DNA from: an uncultured Actinomyces sp.
GTDB taxonomy: Bacteria; Actinomycetota; Actinomycetes; Actinomycetales; Actinomycetaceae
Assembly (NCBI GenBank): GCA_902773415.1
Contig: CACYEE010000240.1
Span: 1-10,016 of the forward strand
DNA: 10,016 nt
Direction of reading: 5' to 3'
Shown here: positions 1 to 5,665 of the stretch, in pieces
How positions within the stretch are numbered: the stretch's first letter is position 1
How the letters are laid out: each line of letters starts with the position of its first letter
The notes under the pieces: generated by a model
What the model was told of the DNA's origin: nothing
What the model saw: only the letters and a program-made list of their open reading frames with translations
Database searches by the model: none
Position numbers and translations under genes: made by a program

Positions 1-1
1 C

Positions 2-517
2 ACGGCCTTCGGCACCGGCATCGGCGAGGACTTCGACATGGCGAAGCTGCGCTACCACAAGATCATCTTCATGGCCGACGCCGACGTGGACGGCTCGCAT
101 ATCGCCACCCTCCTGCTCACCCTCGTCTACCGGTACATGCGTCCGCTTGTCGAGGCCGGCCACGTCTACCTTGCCATGCCGCCGCTTTACCGCATCAAGT
201 GGACGAACGCGCCGCACGACTACGTGTTTTCCGACAAGGAACGCGACGAGAAGCTCGCGGCCGGCCTGGCCAAGGGGCGGAAACTTCCGAAGGACGAATC
301 CCAGCGCATCCAGCGCTACAAGGGCCTGGGCGAGATGAACGCCGAGGAGCTGTGGGACACGACGATGGACCCGAAGAACCGGACCCTCAAACAGGTGTCG
401 ATCGGGGAAGCCGCCGCAACCGACGAGACCTTCTCCGTGCTGATGGGCGAGGACGTCGATTCGCGGCGTTCCTTCATCCAGCGCAACGCCCACGACGTCC
501 GGTTCCTCGACATCTGA
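2..517 (+). CDS. gyrB: DNA gyrase subunit B, C-terminal part (5' end outside window)
   Basis: This is the last 171 codons of the ATPase/TOPRIM subunit of DNA gyrase, which with GyrA introduces negative supercoils into DNA. The reading frame is open from the first bases of the window, so the ATG at 38 is internal and not a start. The acidic TOPRIM metal-binding signature ADADVDGSHI is at about codons 24-33 of the visible part, followed by the LLLT helix. The conserved C-terminal block RIQRYKGLGEMNAEELW and the closing NAHDVRFLDI are typical of bacterial GyrB, so the C-terminus is intact. The insert between PPLYRIKW and YKGLGEMN is short, as in most Gram-positive GyrB. gyrA starts 18 bases after the stop, so the two are very probably co-transcribed. 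Family assignment is certain; ParE is unlikely given the adjacent gyrA. Confidence 0.97.
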   Translation, partial: TAFGTGIGEDFDMAKLRYHKIIFMADADVDGSHIATLLLTLVYRYMRPLVEAGHVYLAMPPLYRIKWTNAPHDYVFSDKERDEKLAAGLAKGRKLPKDESQRIQRYKGLGEMNAEELWDTTMDPKNRTLKQVSIGEAAATDETFSVLMGEDVDSRRSFIQRNAHDVRFLDI

Positions 518-535
518 GGCTGAAGGGAGACAGCG

Positions 536-3166
536 ATGAGCGACGAGAACACCCCGAAGAACGGCGGGCTGGCAGCCGGCCAGGCCGGCGGCGACAATGG
601 ACGCGGCGCGGTCATGGAGGTCGATCTCCAGCGCGAAATGGAAAAAAGCTATCTCGACTACGCGATGAGCGTCATCGTGGGCCGGGCCCTGCCCGACGTG
701 CGCGACGGGCTCAAGCCCGTCCACCGTCGCGTCATCTATGCGATGTACGACGGAGGATACCGCGCCGACAGCTCGTTTTCAAAGTCCGCGAAAATCGTGG
801 GCGACGTGATGGGCAAGTACCATCCGCACGGCGACAGCGCCATCTACGACACGATGGCGCGCCTGGCCCAGCCGTGGGTGCTGCGCTACCCGCTCGTCGC
901 CGGCCAGGGCAACTTCGGAACTCCCGGCGACCTTGGCCCCGCAGCCCCCCGGTACACCGAGGCCCGCATGGCCCAGCTCGCCCACGAAATGGTGCGGGAC
1001 ATCAAGGAAAACACGGTGGATTTCGAGCCGAACTACGACGGCTCGCACATGGAGCCGACCGTGCTCACCGCCCGCTTCCCGAACCTGCTCGTCAACGGCA
1101 GCGAAGGAATCGCGGTCGGCATGGCGACGCGAATCCCGCCGCACAACCTGCGCGAGGTGGCCGAAGGCGTGCAATGGTACCTCGAACACCCGGAGGCTTC
1201 GCGCGACGAACTCCTCGGCGAGCTCATGCGTCGCATCAAAGGCCCCGATTTTCCGACGGGCGCGACGATTCTCGGCACCCGCGGAATCGAAGAAATGTAT
1301 CGCACCGGCCACGGCACGATCACCCAGCGCGCCGTCATCGAAGTGGACGAAATCGGCGGGCGACAGTGCCTCGTCGTATCCGACCTGCCCTATCAGGTCA
1401 ACCCCGACCGCCTGCTCGACAAGATGGTCGAGGGCATCCGCGACGGTCGCCTGTCAGGAATCGCCGACATCCGCGACGAAACCTCGGGGCGCGAAGGCCA
1501 AAGAATCGTCATCGTCCTGAAAAAGGACGCGGTGGCGAAGGTCGTGCTCAACAACCTGTACAAGCACACCCAGTTGCAGAACAACTTCCCGGCGAACATG
1601 CTCGCCCTCGTCGACGGCGTGCCGCGCACCCTGTCCCTTGACGGATTCGTGCGCCACTGGGTGACGCACCAGATCGAGGTCATCCAGCGTCGCACCGAAT
1701 ACCGGCTTGCCGAGCTCGCCAAGCGCCTGCATATCCTCGAAGGCTATCTCAAGGCCCTCGACATGCTCGACGAGGTGATTCGGACCATCCGCAACTCGCC
1801 GACCGTCGACGAGGCCCGCACCCGCCTCATGGAGATGCTCGACATCGACGAGGACCAGGCGAACGCCATCCTCGAAATGCAGCTGCGCCGCCTGGCCGCC
1901 CTCGAACGGCAGAAGATCCTCGACGAGTACAACGAGAAGATCGAACTGGTCAAGGATTGCAAGGACATTCTGGCCAAGCCGGCGCGCCAGCGCGCAATCG
2001 TCTCCTCCGAGCTTGGCGAAATCGTTTCCAAGTACGGCGACGACCGCCGTACGAAGATCCTGCCTTTCGACGGCGAAATGACCGTCGAGGACCTCATTCC
2101 CGAAGCCGACGTGGTGGTCACGGTCACGCGCGGAGGCTTCATCAAACGCACGAAGGTCTCCGAATACCGCGCCCAGCATCGCGGCGGCAAGGGCATCAAG
2201 GGCGCAACGCTTCGCGGCGACGACGTCGTCGAACACTTCGGCGTCGCTTCCACCCACGACTGGCACGTGTTCTTCACGAACCTCGGGCGCGTCTACCGCA
2301 TCAAGGGCTACGAGCTTCCCGAAGGCGGGCGCGACGCGAAGGGGCAGCACATCGCGAACCTGCTCGCCTTCCAGCCCGGCGAGACAATCGCTTCGGTGAT
2401 TTCCGTCAAGGACTACGCGGCGGCGGACTATCTCGTGCTCGCCACGCAGTCCGGCCTCGTGAAGAAGACGAAGCTGGCGGACTACGATTCGACGCGCGCC
2501 GGGGGCCTTATCGCCATCAAGCTGCGCGAGCTTGAGGACGGCACGACGGACCAGGTAGTTTCGGCGCGGCTTGCGAACGAGGGCGACGACATCCTGCTGG
2601 TGTCGAGGAAGGGCATGTCGTTGCGGTTTACGGCGACCGACGACGTGCTGCGTCCGATGGGCCGGCCGAGTTCGGGCGTGCGCGGCATGAAGTTCCGCGA
2701 CGGCGATTCGCTGCTCACGATGGACGTGGTGCGCGAGGACGCCGACGTGTTCGTCGTGACCGAAAAGGGCTTTGCCAAGCGGACGCCCGTGCGCGAATAC
2801 CGCGTGCAGGGCCGCGGCGGCTTCGGCATCAAGGTCGCGAAGATCACCGAGGAGCGCGGCGAACTTGTTGGGGCTCTCATTACGTCGGGCGAGGATGTTC
2901 TCGTCATCATGGCCTCTGGAAAGGTCATGCGGGCTTCGACGAACGAAGTGTCGGCGACGGGTCGCAATACGCAGGGCGTCACCTTCGCCAAGCCGGACAG
3001 GAACGACGCCATCATGGCGATTGCGCTCAACACGGAAAGCGAGCTCGACGACGAGGCGGCGGAAGATGCCGGGACGGACGGGGAGGCGACGGAGAGCACC
3101 GGTTCGGCCGCCGGGACGGACGGCAAGGGCGCGCAATCGGCGTCGCCAGACGGGAAAGGCGCGTAA
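536..3166 (+). CDS. gyrA: DNA gyrase subunit A
   Basis: 876-aa breakage-rejoining subunit of DNA gyrase. A Shine-Dalgarno AAGGGAG lies 6 bases before the ATG, which supports this start. It leaves a roughly 25-residue Gly/Asn-rich lead before the usual start of the catalytic core (LQREMEKSYLDYAMSVIVGR). The catalytic tyrosine is Tyr140, with Arg139, in AAPRYTEARM. The quinolone-contact loop HPHGDSAIYDT places Ser101 and Asp105 at the positions of E. coli Ser83 and Asp87, the residues usual in susceptible enzymes. The C-terminal pinwheel carries a GyrA-box variant QHRGGKG at 547-553 (the common form is QRRGGKG) and a second box-like motif QGRGGFG at 758-764. The protein ends in an acidic, low-complexity Gly/Asp/Ser tail. 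That tail contains a 10-codon tandem repeat whose second copy holds the stop codon, and the frame stays open for 29 more codons (see separate entry). Confidence 0.97.
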   Translation: MSDENTPKNGGLAAGQAGGDNGRGAVMEVDLQREMEKSYLDYAMSVIVGRALPDVRDGLKPVHRRVIYAMYDGGYRADSSFSKSAKIVGDVMGKYHPHGDSAIYDTMARLAQPWVLRYPLVAGQGNFGTPGDLGPAAPRYTEARMAQLAHEMVRDIKENTVDFEPNYDGSHMEPTVLTARFPNLLVNGSEGIAVGMATRIPPHNLREVAEGVQWYLEHPEASRDELLGELMRRIKGPDFPTGATILGTRGIEEMYRTGHGTITQRAVIEVDEIGGRQCLVVSDLPYQVNPDRLLDKMVEGIRDGRLSGIADIRDETSGREGQRIVIVLKKDAVAKVVLNNLYKHTQLQNNFPANMLALVDGVPRTLSLDGFVRHWVTHQIEVIQRRTEYRLAELAKRLHILEGYLKALDMLDEVIRTIRNSPTVDEARTRLMEMLDIDEDQANAILEMQLRRLAALERQKILDEYNEKIELVKDCKDILAKPARQRAIVSSELGEIVSKYGDDRRTKILPFDGEMTVEDLIPEADVVVTVTRGGFIKRTKVSEYRAQHRGGKGIKGATLRGDDVVEHFGVASTHDWHVFFTNLGRVYRIKGYELPEGGRDAKGQHIANLLAFQPGETIASVISVKDYAAADYLVLATQSGLVKKTKLADYDSTRAGGLIAIKLRELEDGTTDQVVSARLANEGDDILLVSRKGMSLRFTATDDVLRPMGRPSSGVRGMKFRDGDSLLTMDVVREDADVFVVTEKGFAKRTPVREYRVQGRGGFGIKVAKITEERGELVGALITSGEDVLVIMASGKVMRASTNEVSATGRNTQGVTFAKPDRNDAIMAIALNTESELDDEAAEDAGTDGEATESTGSAAGTDGKGAQSASPDGKGA

Positions 3167-3181
3167 TCCGCGTCGCCCGAA
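3122..3181 (+). repeat. 30-bp tandem duplication in the gyrA tail; second copy carries the stop
   Basis: Bases 3122-3151 encode GKGAQSASPD and bases 3152-3181 would encode GKGA-stop-SASPE. The copies differ at six codons: four are synonymous (GGC/GGG, AAG/AAA, TCG/TCC, CCA/CCC), one is Asp/Glu, and one is CAA against TAA, the present gyrA stop. This is seen directly in the sequence. I infer that the second copy was once translated and that a C-to-T change created the stop. Confidence 0.8.
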
Positions 3182-3256
3182 GCCTCCCTGCCTCAAGGTG
3201 ATGCCTCCGATACCGGAACCGGCGCGCAGGCCGCAGTCGAAGGGGTAACCTCTTAA
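3167..3256 (+). pseudogene. Former 3' end of gyrA beyond a nonsense codon
   Basis: In the gyrA frame, 29 sense codons follow the TAA at 3164-3166 before the next stop at 3254-3256. The encoded stretch is Ala/Ser/Gly/Asp-rich (it starts SASPEASLPQ and ends AAVEGVTS), the same composition as the translated tail. It has no start codon or ribosome binding site of its own. The likeliest reading is a truncated, dispensable acidic tail. A sequencing error at 3164, stop readthrough, or an unrelated open stretch in GC-rich DNA are the alternatives. Confidence 0.5.
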
Positions 3257-3305
3257 GAAGAACCTGACACTGGCAAGGCCGAGTAGGCGCACAAGGAGTT
3301 CGGAC

Positions 3306-4355
3306 ATGGCATTGAAGGACAAGTTCTCGAAGAAGAACAAGGCCAATCCTGCGGTGAAGGCCGCGAAGGCGAAGGCCGCTGCGGCCGCCGGCAAGGTCAC
3401 GTCGGTTCCGGTGGCGAAGTCCAGGGCTGTTCCTGGTGCGAAGCCCGGCTTGGCTGCGGCCGTGAAGCCGGGGGCCGTTCCTGCCGCAAAGGCCGCTTAC
3501 GCTTCGGGGGCAAAGACCGGTTCGGTTCCGGCCGTGAAGCCAGGTTCGGCTCCGGCAGCGGCGAGCGGGGCCGGTGCGGCGAAGCCCGGTTCGGCTTCGG
3601 CAGCAAAGGCGGGGCCGGTTCCGGCCGCGAAGGCCGCGCCGAAGGATTCGGCCAGTGCGATGAAGACTACTGCTCCGGTTGGCGCGAAGAAGCCGGGAGC
3701 AAAACCGGTCAAGGCGGATGCTTCGGGCAAGAGTGTGCCCGGTTCCGCGCCTCAGGCCGCCCCCTCGGGGAAGCAGGCGCCGGCGAAGGCTTCTGCGAAG
3801 GGGGCTGCGGGGTCCGCGCCTGCGAAGAGCGCTGCGCCGTCTGCGGCGGTCGGGGCGTCCTCCGCGCTAACGACGGCGGGTGCGTCGGGCAAGGGCGTGC
3901 CCGGTTCCGCGCCTCAGGCCGTCCCCTCGGGGAAGCAGGCGCCGGCGAATGCGGCTCCGCGCGGCGTGGCCGAGGCGGCCCAGCGCCGAAGCGTCGGCAT
4001 CCGCCGCGTCAAGATGACCATCCAGAAGATCGAGCCGCTTTCGATTCTCAAGATCGGATTCCTGCTGTCGGTGGCGATGGGCATCATGATCGTCATCGCG
4101 ATGCTCGTGCTGTGGCTCGTGCTTGACGCCATGCATGTGTTCGCGCAGATCAACGACCTGTTCGAGACGCTGAACTCCGAGCAGCTTCTCCAGATCGCCG
4201 CCTATCTCGGCTTTGGCCGATGGATGAGCTTCGCGGTGATCATCGCCATCATCGACATCGTGCTCTTTACGGCGCTGTCCGCCGTGGTGGCCCTCGTCTA
4301 CAACCTCGTTGCGGCCCTCGTGGGCGGCCTGCATATCACGGTGACCGACGAGTAG
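3306..4355 (+). CDS. DUF3566 domain membrane protein with Ala/Pro/Lys repeat arm
   Basis: A 349-aa protein directly downstream of gyrA, in the place of Mycobacterium tuberculosis Rv0007. The start has a good Shine-Dalgarno AAGGAG seven bases upstream. Residues 1-230 are a low-complexity, basic Ala/Lys/Pro/Ser/Gly arm built from degenerate units such as VPAAKAG and PGSAPAA, without predicted membrane segments, so probably cytoplasmic. Residues 233-349 form the DUF3566 domain: a conserved RRVKMTIQKIEPLSILKI lead, a first helix at about 250-273, a short loop with an FETLNSEQLL segment, and a second helix at about 308-336. The function of DUF3566 is not established. The charged arm could contact DNA or the cell pole, but that is inference. 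It is probably transcribed with gyrBA. The arm is much longer than the domain itself and contains an internal duplication. Confidence 0.9.
   Translation: MALKDKFSKKNKANPAVKAAKAKAAAAAGKVTSVPVAKSRAVPGAKPGLAAAVKPGAVPAAKAAYASGAKTGSVPAVKPGSAPAAASGAGAAKPGSASAAKAGPVPAAKAAPKDSASAMKTTAPVGAKKPGAKPVKADASGKSVPGSAPQAAPSGKQAPAKASAKGAAGSAPAKSAAPSAAVGASSALTTAGASGKGVPGSAPQAVPSGKQAPANAAPRGVAEAAQRRSVGIRRVKMTIQKIEPLSILKIGFLLSVAMGIMIVIAMLVLWLVLDAMHVFAQINDLFETLNSEQLLQIAAYLGFGRWMSFAVIIAIIDIVLFTALSAVVALVYNLVAALVGGLHITVTDE
3720..3953 (+). repeat. 54-codon-spaced direct repeat in the DUF3566 arm
   Basis: Two near-identical segments of about 72 bases begin at 3720 and 3882, 162 bases (54 codons) apart. They encode SGKSVPGSAPQAAPSGKQAP and SGKGVPGSAPQAVPSGKQAP, starting at residues 140 and 194. 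The high nucleotide identity suggests a recent in-frame duplication of a 54-codon unit. Upstream, 3400-3650 holds a more degenerate repeat of VP/AK/PGS units. Confidence 0.85.
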
Positions 4356-4403
4356 CGGCTTTCCGATACGGCTTGGGGCTGTCGCGGAAGGATGCCTGAA
4401 GCT

Positions 4404-4448
4404 GGATGGGGCGGGAATCGGCATGTTGTTCGGATTCCCGCCCCATCC
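4404..4448. repeat. Perfect 16-bp palindrome with 13-base loop
   Basis: GGATGGGGCGGGAATC (4404-4419) is followed, after 13 bases, by its exact reverse complement (4433-4448). It lies 48 bases after the DUF3566 stop, so it could end gyrBA-DUF3566 transcription or protect the mRNA 3' end, although no T run follows. The same hairpin, with a shorter stem, recurs at 7389-7425. Confidence 0.85.
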
Positions 4449-4467
4449 GCTTGCGCAGGTCGGAGAC

Positions 4468-4538
4468 CCAGGTGCCGCAAAGGGGACAGGTCGGTGTCGG
4501 ATTGGGGGGGGGGGGACGGTCTCCTTTGCGGCACCTGG
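4468..4538. repeat. 20-bp hairpin with 12-base G run in the loop
   Basis: CCAGGTGCCGCAAAGG (4468-4483) pairs exactly with 4523-4538, and the stem continues through GGAC/GTCT with one G-U pair to 4487/4519. The loop holds a run of twelve G (4504-4515), the longest homopolymer I noticed in the window and a likely spot for length variation or sequencing error. Copy B has only the left arm; copy C has a related hairpin. Confidence 0.85.
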
Positions 4539-4614
4539 CGTGGCGGATCGGGTGCCGTGCCCGGTCGCTTCGCGCCTTCTCGAATCTTCCTTGCTCCGGT
4601 CTCGCCTACGCACG

Positions 4615-4679
4615 CTCGCACGGACCCCGCTTGTCGCTGTCCCCAATTCTCGCCCTGGCAGCGAACGGGTCCGTGCGAG
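4615..4679. repeat. 13-bp inverted repeat with inner 6-bp stem
   Basis: CTCGCACGGACCC (4615-4627) is matched exactly by its reverse complement at 4667-4679. Inside, TCGCTG (4634-4639) pairs with CAGCGA (4659-4664). This forms the right end of copy A. The left arm is conserved in copies B and C, while the right arm differs. Confidence 0.8.
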
Positions 4680-4698
4680 ACGCCTCCTTTTCGTGTCC

Positions 4699-4768
4699 GC
4701 GTACGATTTGGGGGCGGGGTGGTTTTCGTTCACATGCGCGAATTTGATCCCGTCCCCAATTTGTATGC
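4699..4768. repeat. Imperfect 20-bp inverted repeat with TTGGGG-CGGG core
   Basis: Bases 4699-4718 and 4749-4768 are inverted copies that match at about 16 of 20 positions, with a 30-base loop. The inner end (TTGGGGRCGGG) is the same core as the REP-like hairpins at 6984-7051, so this may be a degenerate or composite member of that family. Confidence 0.6.
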
Positions 4769-4811
4769 GGGGTGCCGAAAATGTGACCTTGAGCGCGAGG
4801 CGTGAAACGAT

Positions 4812-4841
4812 TTGGAAAAGCGGGGCGACCTGCGATAGTCT
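4812..4841 (+). promoter_or_regulatory. Probable promoter of the tRNA-Ile / DLW-39 / tRNA-Ala unit
   Basis: TTGGAA (4812-4817) and TAGTCT (4836-4841, TAnnnT type) are spaced by 18 bases. Transcription would begin near 4848, about 20 bases before the mature tRNA-Ile. Position and spacing fit a housekeeping actinobacterial promoter. No experimental support, and the -35 is only a partial match. Confidence 0.4.
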
Positions 4842-4868
4842 TATTCGGCACCCGCAAGGGAAGGAAAA

Positions 4869-4942
4869 GGGCCTATAGCTCAGTCGGTTAGAGCGCTGTC
4901 CTGATAAGACAGAGGTCGATGGTTCGAGTCCATCTAGGCCCA
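4869..4942 (+). tRNA. tRNA-Ile (GAT)
   Basis: The acceptor stem GGGCCTA (4869-4875) pairs with TAGGCCC (4935-4941), followed by discriminator A at 4942. The D-loop segment AGCTCAGTCGGTTAGAGC is canonical. The anticodon stem CTGTC/GACAG encloses CTGATAA, with anticodon GAT at 4903-4905, and the T arm has GGTTCGAGTCC. The bases after the discriminator are CCG, so the terminal CCA is not encoded and must be added by the nucleotidyltransferase. Ile-GAT followed by Ala-TGC downstream of gyrA is the usual actinobacterial order. Confidence 0.97.
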
Positions 4943-4963
4943 CCGCAACGCAAGGAGAGAGCG

Positions 4964-5083
4964 ATGAGAAAGTTCCTTCTCGTTTCGGTAGCGGCAGTCG
5001 GCGCATATGCGGTCGTCCTGTTCGCGGCTGGGCATCTCCAGGGGTATGCCACGTGGCATGAGGTTCCCGATTCTGTTGCATGA
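4964..5083 (+). CDS. DLW-39 type micro-protein (39 aa, single membrane segment)
   Basis: A short gene between the two tRNA genes, preceded by a strong Shine-Dalgarno AAGGAGAG ending four bases before the ATG. The product is exactly 39 residues: a basic start (MRK), one hydrophobic segment at about residues 4-23, and a polar end TWHEVPDSVA. Length, topology, location beside DUF3566 and the tRNAs, and the aromatic/acidic W-x-E-x-x-D-S-V ending fit the actinobacterial DLW-39 family, although the namesake D-L-W triplet reads A-T-W here. Function is unknown for the family. The stop codon TGA (5081-5083) directly abuts the first base of tRNA-Ala, so processing of that tRNA would cut the mRNA at its stop codon. 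The alternative is a non-translated spacer, but the ribosome binding site argues against it. Confidence 0.8.
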   Translation: MRKFLLVSVAAVGAYAVVLFAAGHLQGYATWHEVPDSVA

Positions 5084-5156
5084 GGGGCTATGGCGCAATT
5101 GGTAGCGCACCTGCTTTGCAAGCAGGGGGTTACGGGTTCGAGTCCCGTTAGCTCCA
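5084..5156 (+). tRNA. tRNA-Ala (TGC)
   Basis: The acceptor stem GGGGCTA (5084-5090) pairs with TAGCTCC (5149-5155), including the G3-U70 wobble that marks tRNA-Ala. Discriminator A is at 5156. The anticodon stem CCTGC/GCAGG encloses TTTGCAA, with anticodon TGC at 5117-5119, and the T arm GGGTTCGAGTCCC is canonical. CCA is not encoded (ACAGT follows). Confidence 0.97.
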
Positions 5157-5183
5157 CAGTGAAGGCCGTCGCTCGAAGAGCTT

Positions 5184-5214
5184 GTATCAAAGGGGTCTGA
5201 CACCATTGATACGC
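5184..5214. repeat. 31-bp REP-like palindrome, copy 1
   Basis: An imperfect palindrome: GTATCAA and TTGATAC ends flank a GGGGTC-T-GACACC centre. It is identical in all 31 bases to the copy at 5336-5366. It starts 27 bases after tRNA-Ala. The stem resembles REP elements mobilised by RAYT transposases, but no such gene is in the window. Confidence 0.9.
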
Positions 5215-5216
5215 TC

Positions 5217-5320
5217 CCGCGCAAGCTGGCGCTCTGGAACGGAGCGCTGCCGCCCTGCATCGAAACGGACCGGCAATCTTCGTGCATGCCGGAATCGACG
5301 AAGACGCCGGCGACTGGTGG
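5217..5320 (+). pseudogene. Frameshifted fragment resembling a metallophosphoesterase
   Basis: Reading from 5217 gives PRKLALWNGALPPCIETDRQ. A one-base shift near 5274-5276 then continues in another frame as IFVHAGIDEDAGDWW up to 5320. Joined, this resembles the segment of bacterial calcineurin-like metallophosphoesterases where a short helix and LPP..ETD.Q precede the FVHAG motif. No start, stop or remaining domains are visible, and the fragment is enclosed by two identical 31-bp repeats. It is therefore best called a gene relic. I recall the family pattern but could not search it. Chance similarity in GC-rich sequence is possible. Confidence 0.45.
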
Positions 5321-5335
5321 CCGCGCGCCTTCGGC

Positions 5336-5366
5336 GTATCAAAGGGGTCTGACACCATTGATACGC
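5336..5366. repeat. 31-bp REP-like palindrome, copy 2
   Basis: Identical in sequence and orientation to 5184-5214, with starts 152 bases apart. The identity of both copies, including the two mispairs in the palindrome, points to recent duplication, conversion or fresh insertion rather than convergent structure. Confidence 0.9.
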
Positions 5367-5420
5367 CCCGGCCCCGCCAGATCCAAGAACTCGTGACAGT
5401 CAGTCCCTCGGGGAGAGGAC

Positions 5421-5579
5421 TCAGGAATCCTGCTCGGTCTTGACGTCCTCCCAGTACGCCTCCGCCCAAGGGTCCTCCGTCGGCCTCGAACGCCTCACGG
5501 CGAGATAGGCAATCCCGGCGATGGCACCAAGAACGGCGACGGTCTTGCAGAAACGGCAAATCGGATGCTTGGCTGCCAT
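5421..5579 (-). CDS. Small membrane protein of 52 aa with CxxC and PWAEAYWED motif
   Basis: A short reverse-strand gene running from ATG at 5579 to TGA at 5421, with an AGGGAG ribosome binding site at 5584-5589. The protein begins MAAKHPICRFCKTV (a CxxC pair at Cys8 and Cys11), has one hydrophobic segment at about residues 13-28, an RRSR stop-transfer stretch, and an acidic end EDPWAEAYWEDV. The layout of helix, basic turn and D-x-W-x-E-A resembles DLW-39-type proteins, so it may be a second member or the true orthologue of one. Its position between tRNA-Ala and ppiA matches the reverse-strand gene Rv0008c in M. tuberculosis, but I cannot claim homology. Function unknown. It is divergent from ppiA. 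Confidence 0.7.
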   Translation of the reverse strand: MAAKHPICRFCKTVAVLGAIAGIAYLAVRRSRPTEDPWAEAYWEDVKTEQDS

Positions 5580-5616
5580 GATGCTCCCTACGTATCTCTA
5601 GGCGCGAACATCAACC

Positions 5617-5622
5617 ATTGTA
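5617..5622 (-). promoter_or_regulatory. Possible -10 box of the 52-aa gene
   Basis: On the minus strand this reads TACAAT, a 5-of-6 match to TATAAT, and would give a leader of about 30 bases. No convincing -35 is seen upstream, so the call is weak. Confidence 0.3.
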
Positions 5623-5665
5623 CGGCACGGCGCACCGATGCGGGGTTTGTGGAAAGATGGGTCTC

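Larger units (their letters stand above)
4404..4679. repeat. Dispersed composite repeat, copy A
   Basis: The most complete of three related copies in the window; the others are near 7389-7590 and 8395-8580. Shared order: a GGGGCGGGAA palindrome, then AGGTGCCGCAAAGGGGACAG, then a TCGGATTGGGG or TCGCATCGGGG block, then CGGTCGCTTCGC, GCTCCGGTCTCGC, GCACGGACCC, and a TCGCTGTCCCCAAT end. Identity is patchy but runs through the whole unit in the same orientation. There is no transposase or coding potential that I trust. It could be a MITE/BIME-like element or a structured RNA. Boundaries are approximate. Confidence 0.7.
4356..4868. other. Gene-free stretch rich in inverted repeats
   Basis: This 513-base gap between the DUF3566 gene and tRNA-Ile has open frames on both strands, but none has a ribosome binding site plus a recognisable protein. 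It holds a 16-bp perfect palindrome, a 20-bp hairpin with a 12-base G run in its loop, a 13-bp inverted repeat, a 20-bp imperfect inverted repeat, and finally a probable tRNA promoter. The first three belong to copy A of a dispersed element described separately. Confidence 0.8.

Noticed and set aside
1454..3400. 648-codon open frame antisense to gyrA
   Set aside because: It lies opposite a certain gyrA gene, its His/Arg/Ala/Val-rich product matches no family, and such frames are expected from high-GC codon use.
3867..5081. Reverse-strand frame across DUF3566, the repeats and tRNA-Ile, with peptides resembling those read from copy C
   Set aside because: The peptide likeness (VRASVR.RDRS) follows from the DNA repeat; the frame crosses a tRNA gene and has no credible start.
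5618..5665. Upstream start for ppiA at 5618
   Set aside because: It lacks a ribosome binding site and adds an atypical Cys-rich lead; the cyclophilin core begins at 5666 with GGAAAG suitably placed.
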